NCBI GenBank assembly: GCA_047974135.1
Contig: JBKECC010000132.1
Coordinates: forward strand, 1 to 27,041
Length of the DNA: 27,041 nucleotides
Direction: 5' to 3'
Source of the DNA: JAIRQK01 sp047974135
Lineage (GTDB): Bacteria; Campylobacterota; Campylobacteria; Campylobacterales; Campylobacteraceae
Shown here: piece by piece, positions 8,710 to 15,994 of the stretch
Numbering within the stretch: the stretch's first letter is position 1
Layout of the letters: the number at the start of each line of letters is the position of its first letter
Program-made: the position numbers and the translations under genes
The notes under the pieces: generated by a model
What the model was told of the DNA's origin: nothing
The model's input: the letters and a program-made list of their open reading frames with translations, nothing else
Database searches by the model: none

Positions 8710-9096
8710 ATGAATACTTTAAAATTAGAAATTGTAACTCCTGAAGGACTTATATTTTCTGGAAATATCAAATCCGCTACCTTTCCTGGAACTGAGGGCG
8801 AGTTTGGTGTTTTACCAGAACATGCCGCTTTGATGACAGCATTAAAAGCTGGAGTTATCGAAGTAGAACATGAAAGTGGAAAAAAAGAAGCTATAGCTAT
8901 AAGCTGGGGATATGTTAAAGTAGATGAACAAAAAACTATGGTTTTAGCAGAAGGTGCTGTTGCCATAGGTGGAGATAGCGAGAGCGAAATCTCCTCATCT
9001 CTTGAAGCTGCTAAAAAGCTTATAGAGAGCATGAATGGAACTGATGTTGCCGTTGCTATGGCAAAAGTTGAATCGTTTTCAAGGAAATCTTTTTAA
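8710..9096 (+). CDS. atpC: ATP synthase subunit epsilon
   Basis: Part of the rotor foot and a regulator of ATP hydrolysis. The beta-sandwich N-terminal domain shows LEIVTPEGLIFSG (5-17) and PGTEGEFGVLPEHAAL, both family signatures. The C-terminal helical part is short (128 residues in all). The AAGG RBS at 8697-8700 fits the ATG at 8710. It ends the ATP synthase set; the a and c subunit genes (atpB, atpE) are not here, as is usual in Campylobacterota. The gap to tolQ is only 2 bp, so the Tol genes are probably co-transcribed. Confidence 0.96.
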   Translation: MNTLKLEIVTPEGLIFSGNIKSATFPGTEGEFGVLPEHAALMTALKAGVIEVEHESGKKEAIAISWGYVKVDEQKTMVLAEGAVAIGGDSESEISSSLEAAKKLIESMNGTDVAVAMAKVESFSRKSF

Positions 9097-9098
9097 TA

Positions 9099-9704
9099 AT
9101 GTCAAACTTTAGCTCTTTTTATAGTTATATTGAAAATAGCCATCCAATAACTTGGTTTGTTTTGGTTTGGCTATCTTTTTATTTTATACTCACTTTTACT
9201 ATCTTTATTGGTAGAAAAATATATCTTATGAGTTGGAAGAGAAGAGAAAATGATTCTCTTGAAGCAATGCTTATTGGCTCTAAAAGACCAAAGTCAACAT
9301 CTATTTTGAGTAAATGCACAGTTAGCACTATTTCTCCAAATCTTATCTGTGTTTGTAAAAATATCGCAGAAAAAAATGCAACAACTGGTCTTTCTTGGTT
9401 ATCAATCATAGCTTCAACTTCCCCTTTTATAGGACTTTTTGGAACTGTTGTATCTATACTTGAAACTTTCTCAAAACTTGGACAAAGTTCAACTGCCTCT
9501 ATTAGCATTATAGCTCCAGCAATCAGTGAAGCATTGATAGCAACAGCTGCTGGTATATTTGTTGCAATTCCAGCATATACATTTCACATAATTCTAAAAA
9601 GAAATGGGTATGATGTTTTAGCCACTATACAAAGACAGATTGACTTACTTCTGTCAGACAGTTTTGAAAAAGAGAAAGCAGAGAAGCAGAACAAAAATGT
9701 TTAA
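9099..9704 (+). CDS. tolQ: TolQ/ExbB-type proton channel subunit
   Basis: Inner-membrane subunit that with TolR converts the proton gradient into mechanical work for the Tol-Pal system. Membrane helices are near residues 18-38, 105-125 and 140-162. The MotA/TolQ/ExbB signature is seen as TSPFIGLFGTVVSIL (107-121) and SEALIATAAGIFVAIPAY (143-160). The 201 residues are at the short end, nearer ExbB. Sequence alone does not split TolQ from ExbB; the downstream tolB, pal and cpoB genes favour a Tol role. It starts 2 bp after atpC and overlaps the tolR start by 8 bp. Confidence 0.9.
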   Translation: MSNFSSFYSYIENSHPITWFVLVWLSFYFILTFTIFIGRKIYLMSWKRRENDSLEAMLIGSKRPKSTSILSKCTVSTISPNLICVCKNIAEKNATTGLSWLSIIASTSPFIGLFGTVVSILETFSKLGQSSTASISIIAPAISEALIATAAGIFVAIPAYTFHIILKRNGYDVLATIQRQIDLLLSDSFEKEKAEKQNKNV

Positions 9705-10086
9705 CTGGGATGAAACACCTGAACTAAACATAACCCCTCTTGTAGATGTTATGTTGGTTCTTTTAGCTATTTTGATGGTTACAACGCCAATCATGATTTT
9801 TGAAGAGAAGATAACTCTGCCTGATGGTTCAAAATCATCAACGGTAAATAAGCTTCCAACTTTAGAAGTTAGGGTTGATAAAAGCAAAAATGTTTATATA
9901 AATAAAGATAGATTTGAACTCAAAAGCTTTCCTGATAACATGGTTTTATTATCAAACAAATATGACAGAAATACAACAGTTTATATAAGAGCTGACAAAG
10001 AGCTTTTATACCAAGATGTTATGTTTGTAATTAAATCATTAAAAGAGTCTGGCTTTTTACATGTAGCTTTAGAGACAAGCGGGTAA
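9697..10086 (+). CDS. tolR: TolR/ExbD-type proton channel subunit
   Basis: Partner of TolQ; a single membrane helix carries the protonatable residue of the motor. I place the start at ATG 9697, giving MFNWDETPELNITPLVDVML; this puts the conserved Asp (D17 in ITPLVDVMLVLL) at the usual distance from the N terminus. An in-frame upstream ATG at 9640 would add 19 residues wholly inside tolQ and is less likely. The helix spans about residues 14-34, followed by a periplasmic domain to residue 129. A near-copy of the repeat (TTTACATGTAGC, 10056-10067) encodes LHVA close to the end. Confidence 0.9.
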   Translation: MFNWDETPELNITPLVDVMLVLLAILMVTTPIMIFEEKITLPDGSKSSTVNKLPTLEVRVDKSKNVYINKDRFELKSFPDNMVLLSNKYDRNTTVYIRADKELLYQDVMFVIKSLKESGFLHVALETSG

Positions 10087-10094
10087 AAGTTTAC

Positions 10095-10811
10095 ATGTAC
10101 AATTCTAACAAATACTATATTGTTGGTTTTTTTATCTCTCTTTTTTTGTATGCTGGTTTGATTGTTGGACTTGAACTTCAGTTTAAATCTATAAGCAAAA
10201 CTTATGAGAGATTTACTGCCAAAAAAGATAACTTTTTAAGTGTAACTTTGGTTGAGAGAAAAGACGTACCAAAACAATCTACACCAAAAGAGGAACCAAA
10301 ACAACCTCAAGGCTCTTCAACACCAAAACAGACAACACAAAGTGTTTTAAGTCTTTTTCAAAATATAGATACAAAAAATCTTCCAAAAGATCAAGTTAAA
10401 GTTGAACCAAAACCGCAAGAGGTTGCAAGCAGGCTAAAAGGTAAAAACAACAATGAGCCAAAAAGTAGTGCAAAATCATTGCTTGAAACTCTTGATCTTA
10501 AAAATCAATCGAACTTCAATTCAACCTCTTCAAATGCAAAATTTGATGAGTTTAAAGGTGGAGTTACTGACATTTTAGATGCAAATTGGCAACAAACAAT
10601 AGACACTATTTCTGGGCTTGAATCTATAGTTATGGTTATTATAAATTCATTGGGTGATTTTAGTTATACTATCACCTCTTTGTCAAGAAATGACCTATTT
10701 AATCAAAAATTGGTTGGCTTCTTAGAAAAGATGAAAAATGAAAAATTTCCCCCATGCCCTACTTCTAAAGAGTGCAGGTTTGAGATAAAATTTAAAGATT
10801 TATTGGAGTAA
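10095..10811 (+). CDS. TolA/TonB-like periplasm-spanning coupling protein
   Basis: Probably carries energy from TolQ/TolR across the periplasm to TolB/Pal. It has one N-terminal membrane helix (about residues 9-27), then a Pro/Lys/Gln-rich extended region (about 55-150: KEEPKQPQG, PKQTTQ, EPKPQE) and a small C-terminal domain (about 165-238) ending in FEIKFKDLLE, with two cysteines (C221, C227) that could form a disulfide. The layout is that of TolA or TonB, and its place between tolR and tolB fits TolA. The sequence of the C-terminal domain is not close to canonical TolA, so the name rests mainly on architecture and position. The start codon sits within a near-copy of the repeat (TTTACATGTACA, 10090-10101). 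Confidence 0.75.
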   Translation: MYNSNKYYIVGFFISLFLYAGLIVGLELQFKSISKTYERFTAKKDNFLSVTLVERKDVPKQSTPKEEPKQPQGSSTPKQTTQSVLSLFQNIDTKNLPKDQVKVEPKPQEVASRLKGKNNNEPKSSAKSLLETLDLKNQSNFNSTSSNAKFDEFKGGVTDILDANWQQTIDTISGLESIVMVIINSLGDFSYTITSLSRNDLFNQKLVGFLEKMKNEKFPPCPTSKECRFEIKFKDLLE

Positions 10812-10814
10812 CAA

Positions 10815-12086
10815 ATGAAGAAAATACTGTTTTTATTTATCTGCTTTACTAGTTTTCTATTTGCAGATGCAACGATAGAAATTATAAAAAGAATGGATAA
10901 ATTGCCAACTATTCAATTGCAAGATGCTAGCGGGGAATTTATCGATTCAGATTTTAAAAACAAGTTTTACAAAGTTTTACTAGCAGACTTTAAAGTTACT
11001 ACATATTTTGAAGTTTTAGAAAATTATACACAAGTTAATTATGATGACATATATAGAAGTGGTACTTCTCAAAATGATTTAAAAGCAGATATCATCTTAA
11101 GATATAAACTCTCAATCGCACCAGATAACTCAATACTTGCAACCGTGAGATTGATTGATTCAAGAAATGCAAAACTAAAAAATGAGAGAGTTTATAAAAT
11201 CTCAAAAATGACAAATTATCCATTTTTAGCTCACACGGTAACCATGAGTATTGTTGAAAGTCTTGAATTACCAAAAATTGATTGGATGGGAAGACATATC
11301 ATCTTTTCAAGATATACATCACCAAAAGAGAGTGAGATAGTTATAGCAGATTATACACTCACATTTCAACAAGTTTTAGTAAAAGGCGGGTTAAATATTT
11401 TCCCAAAATGGGCAGATAACACTCAAGATAGTTTTTACTACACATCATATAACTTAGCAAAACCAACACTTTATAAAATCACTTTAAAAACTGGCGCTAG
11501 AGAACAAATCATAAGCAGCAATGGTATGCTTGTAGTCTCGGATGTAAGCAAAGATACTAATCGCTTACTTTTAACAATGGCTCCAAAAGATCAAACAGAT
11601 ATTTACATGTACAACTTAAGAAATAAACAATTAACACAAATAACAAACTTTTCTGGTGTTGATATAAGTGGTAGCTTTATAGAAGATGAATCAAAGATTA
11701 TCTTTGTTTCAGACAGACTTGGCTATCCAAATATCTTCGCACAAAAGATAGGTGAAACAAGAGTTGAACAAATGGTATATCACGGAAGAAACAATGCGGC
11801 AGCATCAACATTTGGAAATTATATAGTTTATTCAAGCCGTGATAAATCAAGTGAATTTAGTGGACAAACTTTTAACCTTTATCTAATCTCAACAAAAACT
11901 GACTATATAAGGCAGCTGACAGCAACAGGAAAAAATCTCTACCCAAGATTTTCAAATGATGGTGAAAGTGTTATCTTCATAAAAGAGTTTGCAAGTGAGA
12001 GTGCTATAGGAATTATAAGATTGGGCGCAAACAAGAGTTTTCATTTCCCACTCAGAGCTGGTAAAATCCAGTCTATTGATTGGTAA
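10815..12086 (+). CDS. tolB: Tol-Pal system translocation protein TolB
   Basis: Periplasmic protein that binds Pal and takes part in outer-membrane constriction at division. A signal peptide (about 1-17, ending FLFA) precedes an N-terminal alpha/beta domain and a C-terminal beta-propeller, seen as repeated blade-like stretches such as GSFIEDESKIIFVSDRLGYPNIF and GKNLYPRFSNDGESVIFI. The 423 residues agree with the family. It starts 3 bp after the preceding stop. A near-copy of the repeat (11602-11613) is read in the third frame as IYMYN, where the perfect motif would give a TAA stop. Confidence 0.93.
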   Translation: MKKILFLFICFTSFLFADATIEIIKRMDKLPTIQLQDASGEFIDSDFKNKFYKVLLADFKVTTYFEVLENYTQVNYDDIYRSGTSQNDLKADIILRYKLSIAPDNSILATVRLIDSRNAKLKNERVYKISKMTNYPFLAHTVTMSIVESLELPKIDWMGRHIIFSRYTSPKESEIVIADYTLTFQQVLVKGGLNIFPKWADNTQDSFYYTSYNLAKPTLYKITLKTGAREQIISSNGMLVVSDVSKDTNRLLLTMAPKDQTDIYMYNLRNKQLTQITNFSGVDISGSFIEDESKIIFVSDRLGYPNIFAQKIGETRVEQMVYHGRNNAAASTFGNYIVYSSRDKSSEFSGQTFNLYLISTKTDYIRQLTATGKNLYPRFSNDGESVIFIKEFASESAIGIIRLGANKSFHFPLRAGKIQSIDW

Positions 12087-12102
12087 ATGTTTAAAAATAT
12101 GG

Positions 12103-12108
12103 TAAAAT
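12103..12108 (+). promoter_or_regulatory. Possible internal promoter for pal-cpoB
   Basis: TAAAAT at 12103-12108, in the context TATGGTAAAAT, resembles the other -10 boxes in this window and lies in the only sizeable gap (55 bp) inside the Tol cluster. It would give extra transcription of the abundant lipoprotein Pal. There is no clear -35. The RBS AAAGGA for pal follows at about 12128-12133. Confidence 0.4.
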
Positions 12109-12141
12109 TTTAAGTTTAAAATTTCACAAAAGGATTATTTC

Positions 12142-12702
12142 ATGAAAAAGTTAGTGTTGGTTTTCGTAACCTCATTTATTGGTCTATTTTTATTAACTGG
12201 TTGTCCTCAAAAAACACCTTCAATCGATGTAACAACAAAAGATACTGGTGCTTCTTCAACTGTTGCTGATTCTGGAGTTTCTGGAATTGGTGGTATTGAT
12301 AAAGAGAGTGTTTCAAGTGAAGAGTTAGCAAGCAGACTTGCTAAATTGATAGCGCAAATTGAACAAAATTCACAAAAAATTTATTTTGACTTCGACCAAT
12401 TTTCAATCAGACCTGACATGCAAGCAGTAATTGCTGAAAATGCAAAACTTTTTAACTTAGTTGACGCTCAAGCTTTAACTATAAAAGTTGAAGGAAACTG
12501 CGATGAGTGGGGAACTGACGAGTATAACTATGCATTAGGACTTAAACGTGCTAAAAGCGTAAAAGATGCATTAATTGCTCAAGGTGTAAGTGAAAACAGA
12601 GTAACAATAGTAAGTTACGGCGAAAGTAATCCAACATGCACAAGCCAAACTAAAGAGTGTTGGGATAAAAATAGAAGAGCTGAATTTAAGCTACTTCCAT
12701 AA
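12142..12702 (+). CDS. pal: Peptidoglycan-associated lipoprotein Pal
   Basis: Outer-membrane lipoprotein that tethers the outer membrane to peptidoglycan. It has a lipoprotein signal peptide with the lipobox LLTGC; the acylated cysteine would be C21. A Ser/Thr/Gly linker runs to about residue 55, followed by an OmpA-like domain: IYFDFDQFSI (80-89), GNCDEWGTDEYNYALGLKRAKSV (118-140, with D121 and R136 at the expected peptidoglycan-binding positions) and NRRAEF (177-182). The 186 residues are normal. C166 and C173 near the C terminus may form a disulfide. cpoB follows after 3 bp. Confidence 0.96.
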   Translation: MKKLVLVFVTSFIGLFLLTGCPQKTPSIDVTTKDTGASSTVADSGVSGIGGIDKESVSSEELASRLAKLIAQIEQNSQKIYFDFDQFSIRPDMQAVIAENAKLFNLVDAQALTIKVEGNCDEWGTDEYNYALGLKRAKSVKDALIAQGVSENRVTIVSYGESNPTCTSQTKECWDKNRRAEFKLLP

Positions 12703-12705
12703 ATC

Positions 12706-13614
12706 ATGAAAAATAAATACATAATCTTGCCACTATTTTTAGTGGCAACCTCTCTCTTTTCTCAAGAACCTTCTGCTTTTGATGCTGGAAATATAAATAT
12801 ACAAAATCCTTATGGCTTAACCCAAAACGAAAAAGAACTTTTAGATATTAAAAACAGAGTATCCGCTTTAAACAAAGAGGTTGGAAGTATAAAAATCCAA
12901 TCAAATAGTGCAAGTGAGCAAGTTGAGGGTGTTCGTTCAGTGTTTGATAGTCTAGGATTAAAGATATCAAATATCGAACAATCAGTAAATGAATTAAAAT
13001 TCTCAAATAGTGAGTCAAATGCAACTTTAGATGGTTTACATAAAGAGATTAATGAATTAAAAGTGTATGTTGAAGAAAGTAGAGACATTCAGGCTAAAAA
13101 TCAAGAGAGTGTAAAACAGGTTTTAACAAAGCTAACCACTCTAGTTGATAATATGAATAAAAACTATATTCCAAGAAAAGAGTATGCTGAATTAGAAAAA
13201 AGAGTGCTTGCACTTGAGAGCAAAAAAGTAGCTGCAGCTGCAGCATCGACTCTCTCTTCTATGAATGGAGTGGATTTACAAACTATAGGCGAAGAGTTTT
13301 TTGCCAAAAAAGAGTATAAAGAAGCAAAGCCATATTTTGAAGAGATGTTAGCTAAAAACTACAAACCTGCAAGAAGTAACTTTGTACTTGGTGAAATCGC
13401 GTATTTTGCTGGTGAATACTCAAATGCTATAACTTACTACAAAAAAAGTGCTGAGCTTTTTGATAAAGCTGAATGGATGCCAAAACTTATGTATCATACA
13501 GCTATATCTTTTGATAAAATTAGTGACACCGCTAATGCTAACCAATTTTACAATGCACTAAAATCTTCATATCCAGAGTCTGAAGAAGCAAAAGCAGCAC
13601 CAAATAGAAAATAA
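12706..13614 (+). CDS. cpoB: Tol-Pal associated cell-division coordinator CpoB (YbgF)
   Basis: Periplasmic protein known in other bacteria to link Tol-Pal function with peptidoglycan synthesis at the septum. An N-terminal signal peptide (about 1-19, SLFSQEP) is followed by a long coiled-coil region (about 40-175, rich in E, K, S and L heptads) and a C-terminal TPR-like segment (about 190-300: GEEFFAKKEYKEAKPYFEEML, then NFVLGEIAYFAGEYSNAITYYKKSAEL). The 302 residues are slightly longer than E. coli CpoB because of the coil. It is the last gene of the atp-tol run; a perfect 30-bp palindrome starts 3 bp after its stop. Confidence 0.9.
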   Translation: MKNKYIILPLFLVATSLFSQEPSAFDAGNINIQNPYGLTQNEKELLDIKNRVSALNKEVGSIKIQSNSASEQVEGVRSVFDSLGLKISNIEQSVNELKFSNSESNATLDGLHKEINELKVYVEESRDIQAKNQESVKQVLTKLTTLVDNMNKNYIPRKEYAELEKRVLALESKKVAAAAASTLSSMNGVDLQTIGEEFFAKKEYKEAKPYFEEMLAKNYKPARSNFVLGEIAYFAGEYSNAITYYKKSAELFDKAEWMPKLMYHTAISFDKISDTANANQFYNALKSSYPESEEAKAAPNRK

Positions 13615-13616
13615 CC

Positions 13617-13646
13617 ATTTATCACTTTACATGTAAAGTGATAAAT
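13617..13646. terminator. Perfect 30-bp palindrome at the end of cpoB (likely terminator)
   Basis: The 30 bases are a perfect inverted repeat: outer arms ATTTATCAC and GTGATAAAT around the core TTTACATGTAAA (13626-13637). In RNA it would fold to a stem of about 13 bp closed by a tight CATG loop. There is no strong U-run on the + side, so termination may be partial or bidirectional. The core is one of the 13 copies of the repeat. Confidence 0.6.
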
Positions 13647-13647
13647 C

Positions 13648-13680
13648 TTAAAATATCAAACCTTCACTATTGTCTTGTAT
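13648..13680. repeat. 33-bp direct repeat, copy A (relic of the mrcA 3' end)
   Basis: Identical over 33 bases to 14051-14083, which is the stop codon and last 10 codons of the PBP1A gene (QIQDNSEGLIF end). Copy A lies outside any gene and, like the real gene end, lies next to a TTTACATGTAAA hairpin. The sequence beyond the repeat differs on both sides. Confidence 0.95.
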
Positions 13681-14019
13681 TTATAAAAAACACTTTTTAT
13701 ACCATAATGAATAAAAAGTAATTTATTACTTTTTCTTGTGCGTTGCGACAAAAATCGTTAAAAAATTTGAGCGAAAAAGCGTTAAGAAAAACAAATGTTT
13801 GAGGTATTTCCGAGTTTTTGTTTTTTAGCTTTTGAGTGATAATTTTAGGTTTTTAAGCACTAGCACTTGAATTTTTGTTTCTTTTTCTTCAAGGAAAAAG
13901 AAAGGAATAAAGCTCAAAACTTAGTTTTAAAATTTGAAGAAAAAATTATTTTTTATTTACAAACACAAAAATGTGCATCTTACAACTAAAAAGTAGTACT
14001 GACTATAAACAAATAGCAT
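13681..14019. other. Gene-free AT-rich spacer with several inverted repeats
   Basis: No convincing reading frame on either strand. Visible structure includes TATAAAAA (13682-13689) opposite TTTTTATA (13694-13701); ACTTTTTAT (13692-13700) opposite ATAAAAAGT (13711-13719); AAAAAGTAA (13713-13721) opposite TTACTTTTT (13726-13734); and TTTCTTTTTC (13878-13887) opposite GAAAAAGAAA (13894-13903). A tandem AGCACT pair sits near 13856-13867. The stretch looks non-coding and may be an interspersed intergenic element. Confidence 0.6.
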
Positions 14020-14051
14020 ACTTAACGCTTTTACATGTAAAGGCGTTAAGT
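14020..14051. terminator. 32-bp near-perfect palindrome at the end of mrcA (likely terminator)
   Basis: Arms CTTAACGC and GCGTTAAG surround the core TTTACATGTAAA (14030-14041), with one T/G mismatch pair (14029 against 14042) that could wobble in RNA. It lies directly after the minus-strand PBP gene and abuts its stop codon. The outer arms differ fully from those of the hairpin at 13617-13646, while the core is the same. The U-run is weak. Confidence 0.55.
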
Positions 14052-15994
14052 TAAAATATCAAACCTTCACTATTGTCTTGTATCTGTGTTGCGTGAGGAA
14101 ATGGTGATGTTTTTGTAAAATACTCTTCCCTTCCTTGATACAAACCTTTATATACATTTTCAGGAACTTTGAAAGTTCTTGTAGTTTCAGGAAAAGTCTC
14201 TATATACTTTTTCATAAAATATGCAAATGGCACAGTAGATGTTCGTCCACCTACTTCGCTTTTTTGCATCGGAAGATTGTTGTCATTTCCATACCAAACC
14301 ATAACATTTATATCAGGGGTAAAGCCAGAAAACCAAGCATCTACGTTATTGTTTGTAGTACCAGTTTTTCCTGCTATTTCGATACCAGCAACTCTTGCAG
14401 ATCTACCTGTTCCTTTTTCAACTACATTTTTTAACATATCTACCATCAAATATGTTTGAGCGTTATCAAAAATCTGTCTTTTAGATGATTCAAAAACTTT
14501 TTCATGTCCATATCTATTTACGATTTTTTTAATCAAAAGCGGCTCAACTAGCTCTCCACCATTTGCAAACATTCCAAAAAATTTACCATACTCAAGTGGA
14601 GAAACCCCTGCACTTCCAAGAGCTATAGATAAGTCTTGTGGTATATTCTTAAAGCCCATATTTGTAAGCTCTTTATGAACCACATCAAGCCCCATAGTTG
14701 TAACTAAGTTTATAGTTGCCAAGTTTCTTGAACGTGTTATCGCATCTTTTAGTGTAATCAAACCTTGAAAGTTACCCTCTATATTTTTTGGAGCCCAAGT
14801 AGAGTTTTCATCTTCGCTATTATCATCAGAGTAAACTCTCGAAATATCAGGAATGGTACTCATTGTTGAGTAGCCAAGATTTAGGGCTATTTGATATATA
14901 AATGGTTTAAAACTACTTCCTGTTTGGCGGTTACTTGAAACGGCACGATTAAAATGGCTAACTGTATGATTTACTCCACCAACAAGAGCTAAAATATCTC
15001 CATTGTGATTATCCAAAACAACCATTGCTCCATTTAAAAGAGAGGTATTTGTATCGTTATTTGCTCTTTTTAAAATCTCATTGTATCCAAAAACAAGCGC
15101 CTCTTCTGCTAAGACTTGAACATCTAAATCAATACCAAGATATATCTGATAGCCACCACTTTTTAAATCTCCAAAGTATTCACCGGCTCGCTTTACAACT
15201 TCATCAGTTACATATGGAGCTTGATTTTTTGTTAGAGTGTCATTGAAAATAGTTGGCACTTCCATAACTGCATTTGCATACTCTTCTTCTGTTATCCAAC
15301 CTATATCTTTCATTCTTAAAAGCACAACGTTTCCACGGCTTATAGAAGCACTTAAGTTTTTTGTTGGATCAAATGCATTTGGAGATTTTGGCATACCAAC
15401 AAGCATCGCCATCTCTTTTAGTGTAAGCATAGGAAGAGTTTTGTGAAAATAACCCTCAGACGCTGTTCTTACGCCATAATATCCGTGTCCAAAATATATA
15501 TGATTTAAGTATCTCTCTAAAATATCCTCTTTTGACAACTCATTTTCTATGATAAATGAGAGAATCGCTTCGTTGAACTTTCTCTCTAAAGTTTTTTCTC
15601 TTGTAAGAACCGTATTTTTTACGATTTGTTGAGTTATAGTACTTGCTCCCTCTCTATAGCCCATCGATTGAATATTTTTAAAAGTTGCTCTAAAAATAGC
15701 TTCAAAATTTATGCCGTCATGCTCAAAAAATACTGTATCTTCAATAGCCACAAGTGCCTCGATGAGCCTTGGAGGAATTTCGCTATATTTTGCATAAAGT
15801 CTATTTTCATCTTCAAAATAATTTGCAACCAATTTTCCATTTCTATCAAATATTTGAGTGGTTAGCTGCGGGTTATAGTCAATCAATTTATATGCTTGAA
15901 ACTTTATGTCTTCATATTTTTTAAATCCAAAAAATGCAACTATTAAACATAGCAACACCAAAACTATTGATGTTACCGACAAAAACTTTTTCAT
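14051..15994 (-). CDS. mrcA: Class A penicillin-binding protein (PBP1A type)
   Basis: Bifunctional enzyme that polymerises lipid II into glycan strands and cross-links the peptides. It has an N-terminal membrane anchor (about 6-23). The glycosyltransferase-51 domain has EDTVFFEHDG (85-94, catalytic E85) and GASTITQQIVKN (116-127). The transpeptidase domain has the SxxK motif SSFK (nucleophile S360), SRN (422-424) and KTGT (543-546). The 647 residues match Campylobacterota PBP1A. It is the last gene of the alaS operon; its start overlaps the ABC ATPase by 4 bp. A 33-bp copy of its 3' end lies 403 bp away at 13648-13680. Confidence 0.96.
   Translation of the reverse strand: MKKFLSVTSIVLVLLCLIVAFFGFKKYEDIKFQAYKLIDYNPQLTTQIFDRNGKLVANYFEDENRLYAKYSEIPPRLIEALVAIEDTVFFEHDGINFEAIFRATFKNIQSMGYREGASTITQQIVKNTVLTREKTLERKFNEAILSFIIENELSKEDILERYLNHIYFGHGYYGVRTASEGYFHKTLPMLTLKEMAMLVGMPKSPNAFDPTKNLSASISRGNVVLLRMKDIGWITEEEYANAVMEVPTIFNDTLTKNQAPYVTDEVVKRAGEYFGDLKSGGYQIYLGIDLDVQVLAEEALVFGYNEILKRANNDTNTSLLNGAMVVLDNHNGDILALVGGVNHTVSHFNRAVSSNRQTGSSFKPFIYQIALNLGYSTMSTIPDISRVYSDDNSEDENSTWAPKNIEGNFQGLITLKDAITRSRNLATINLVTTMGLDVVHKELTNMGFKNIPQDLSIALGSAGVSPLEYGKFFGMFANGGELVEPLLIKKIVNRYGHEKVFESSKRQIFDNAQTYLMVDMLKNVVEKGTGRSARVAGIEIAGKTGTTNNNVDAWFSGFTPDINVMVWYGNDNNLPMQKSEVGGRTSTVPFAYFMKKYIETFPETTRTFKVPENVYKGLYQGREEYFTKTSPFPHATQIQDNSEGLIF

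Noticed and set aside
3338..9096. Missing atpB and atpE as a sign of a broken ATP synthase locus
   Set aside because: In Campylobacterota the a and c subunit genes are normally located elsewhere; all genes present here are intact.
9640..9696. A longer TolR starting at 9640
   Set aside because: The extra 19 residues lie inside tolQ and would move the membrane helix away from its usual position near the N terminus.
13617..14051. A CRISPR array or IS element between cpoB and mrcA
   Set aside because: There are only two copies of the 33-bp repeat, 403 bp apart, no spacer-repeat periodicity and no transposase frame.
14135..15865. Plus-strand open frames opposite the PBP1A gene
   Set aside because: They are antisense shadows of a well-conserved minus-strand gene, with no RBS or family resemblance.
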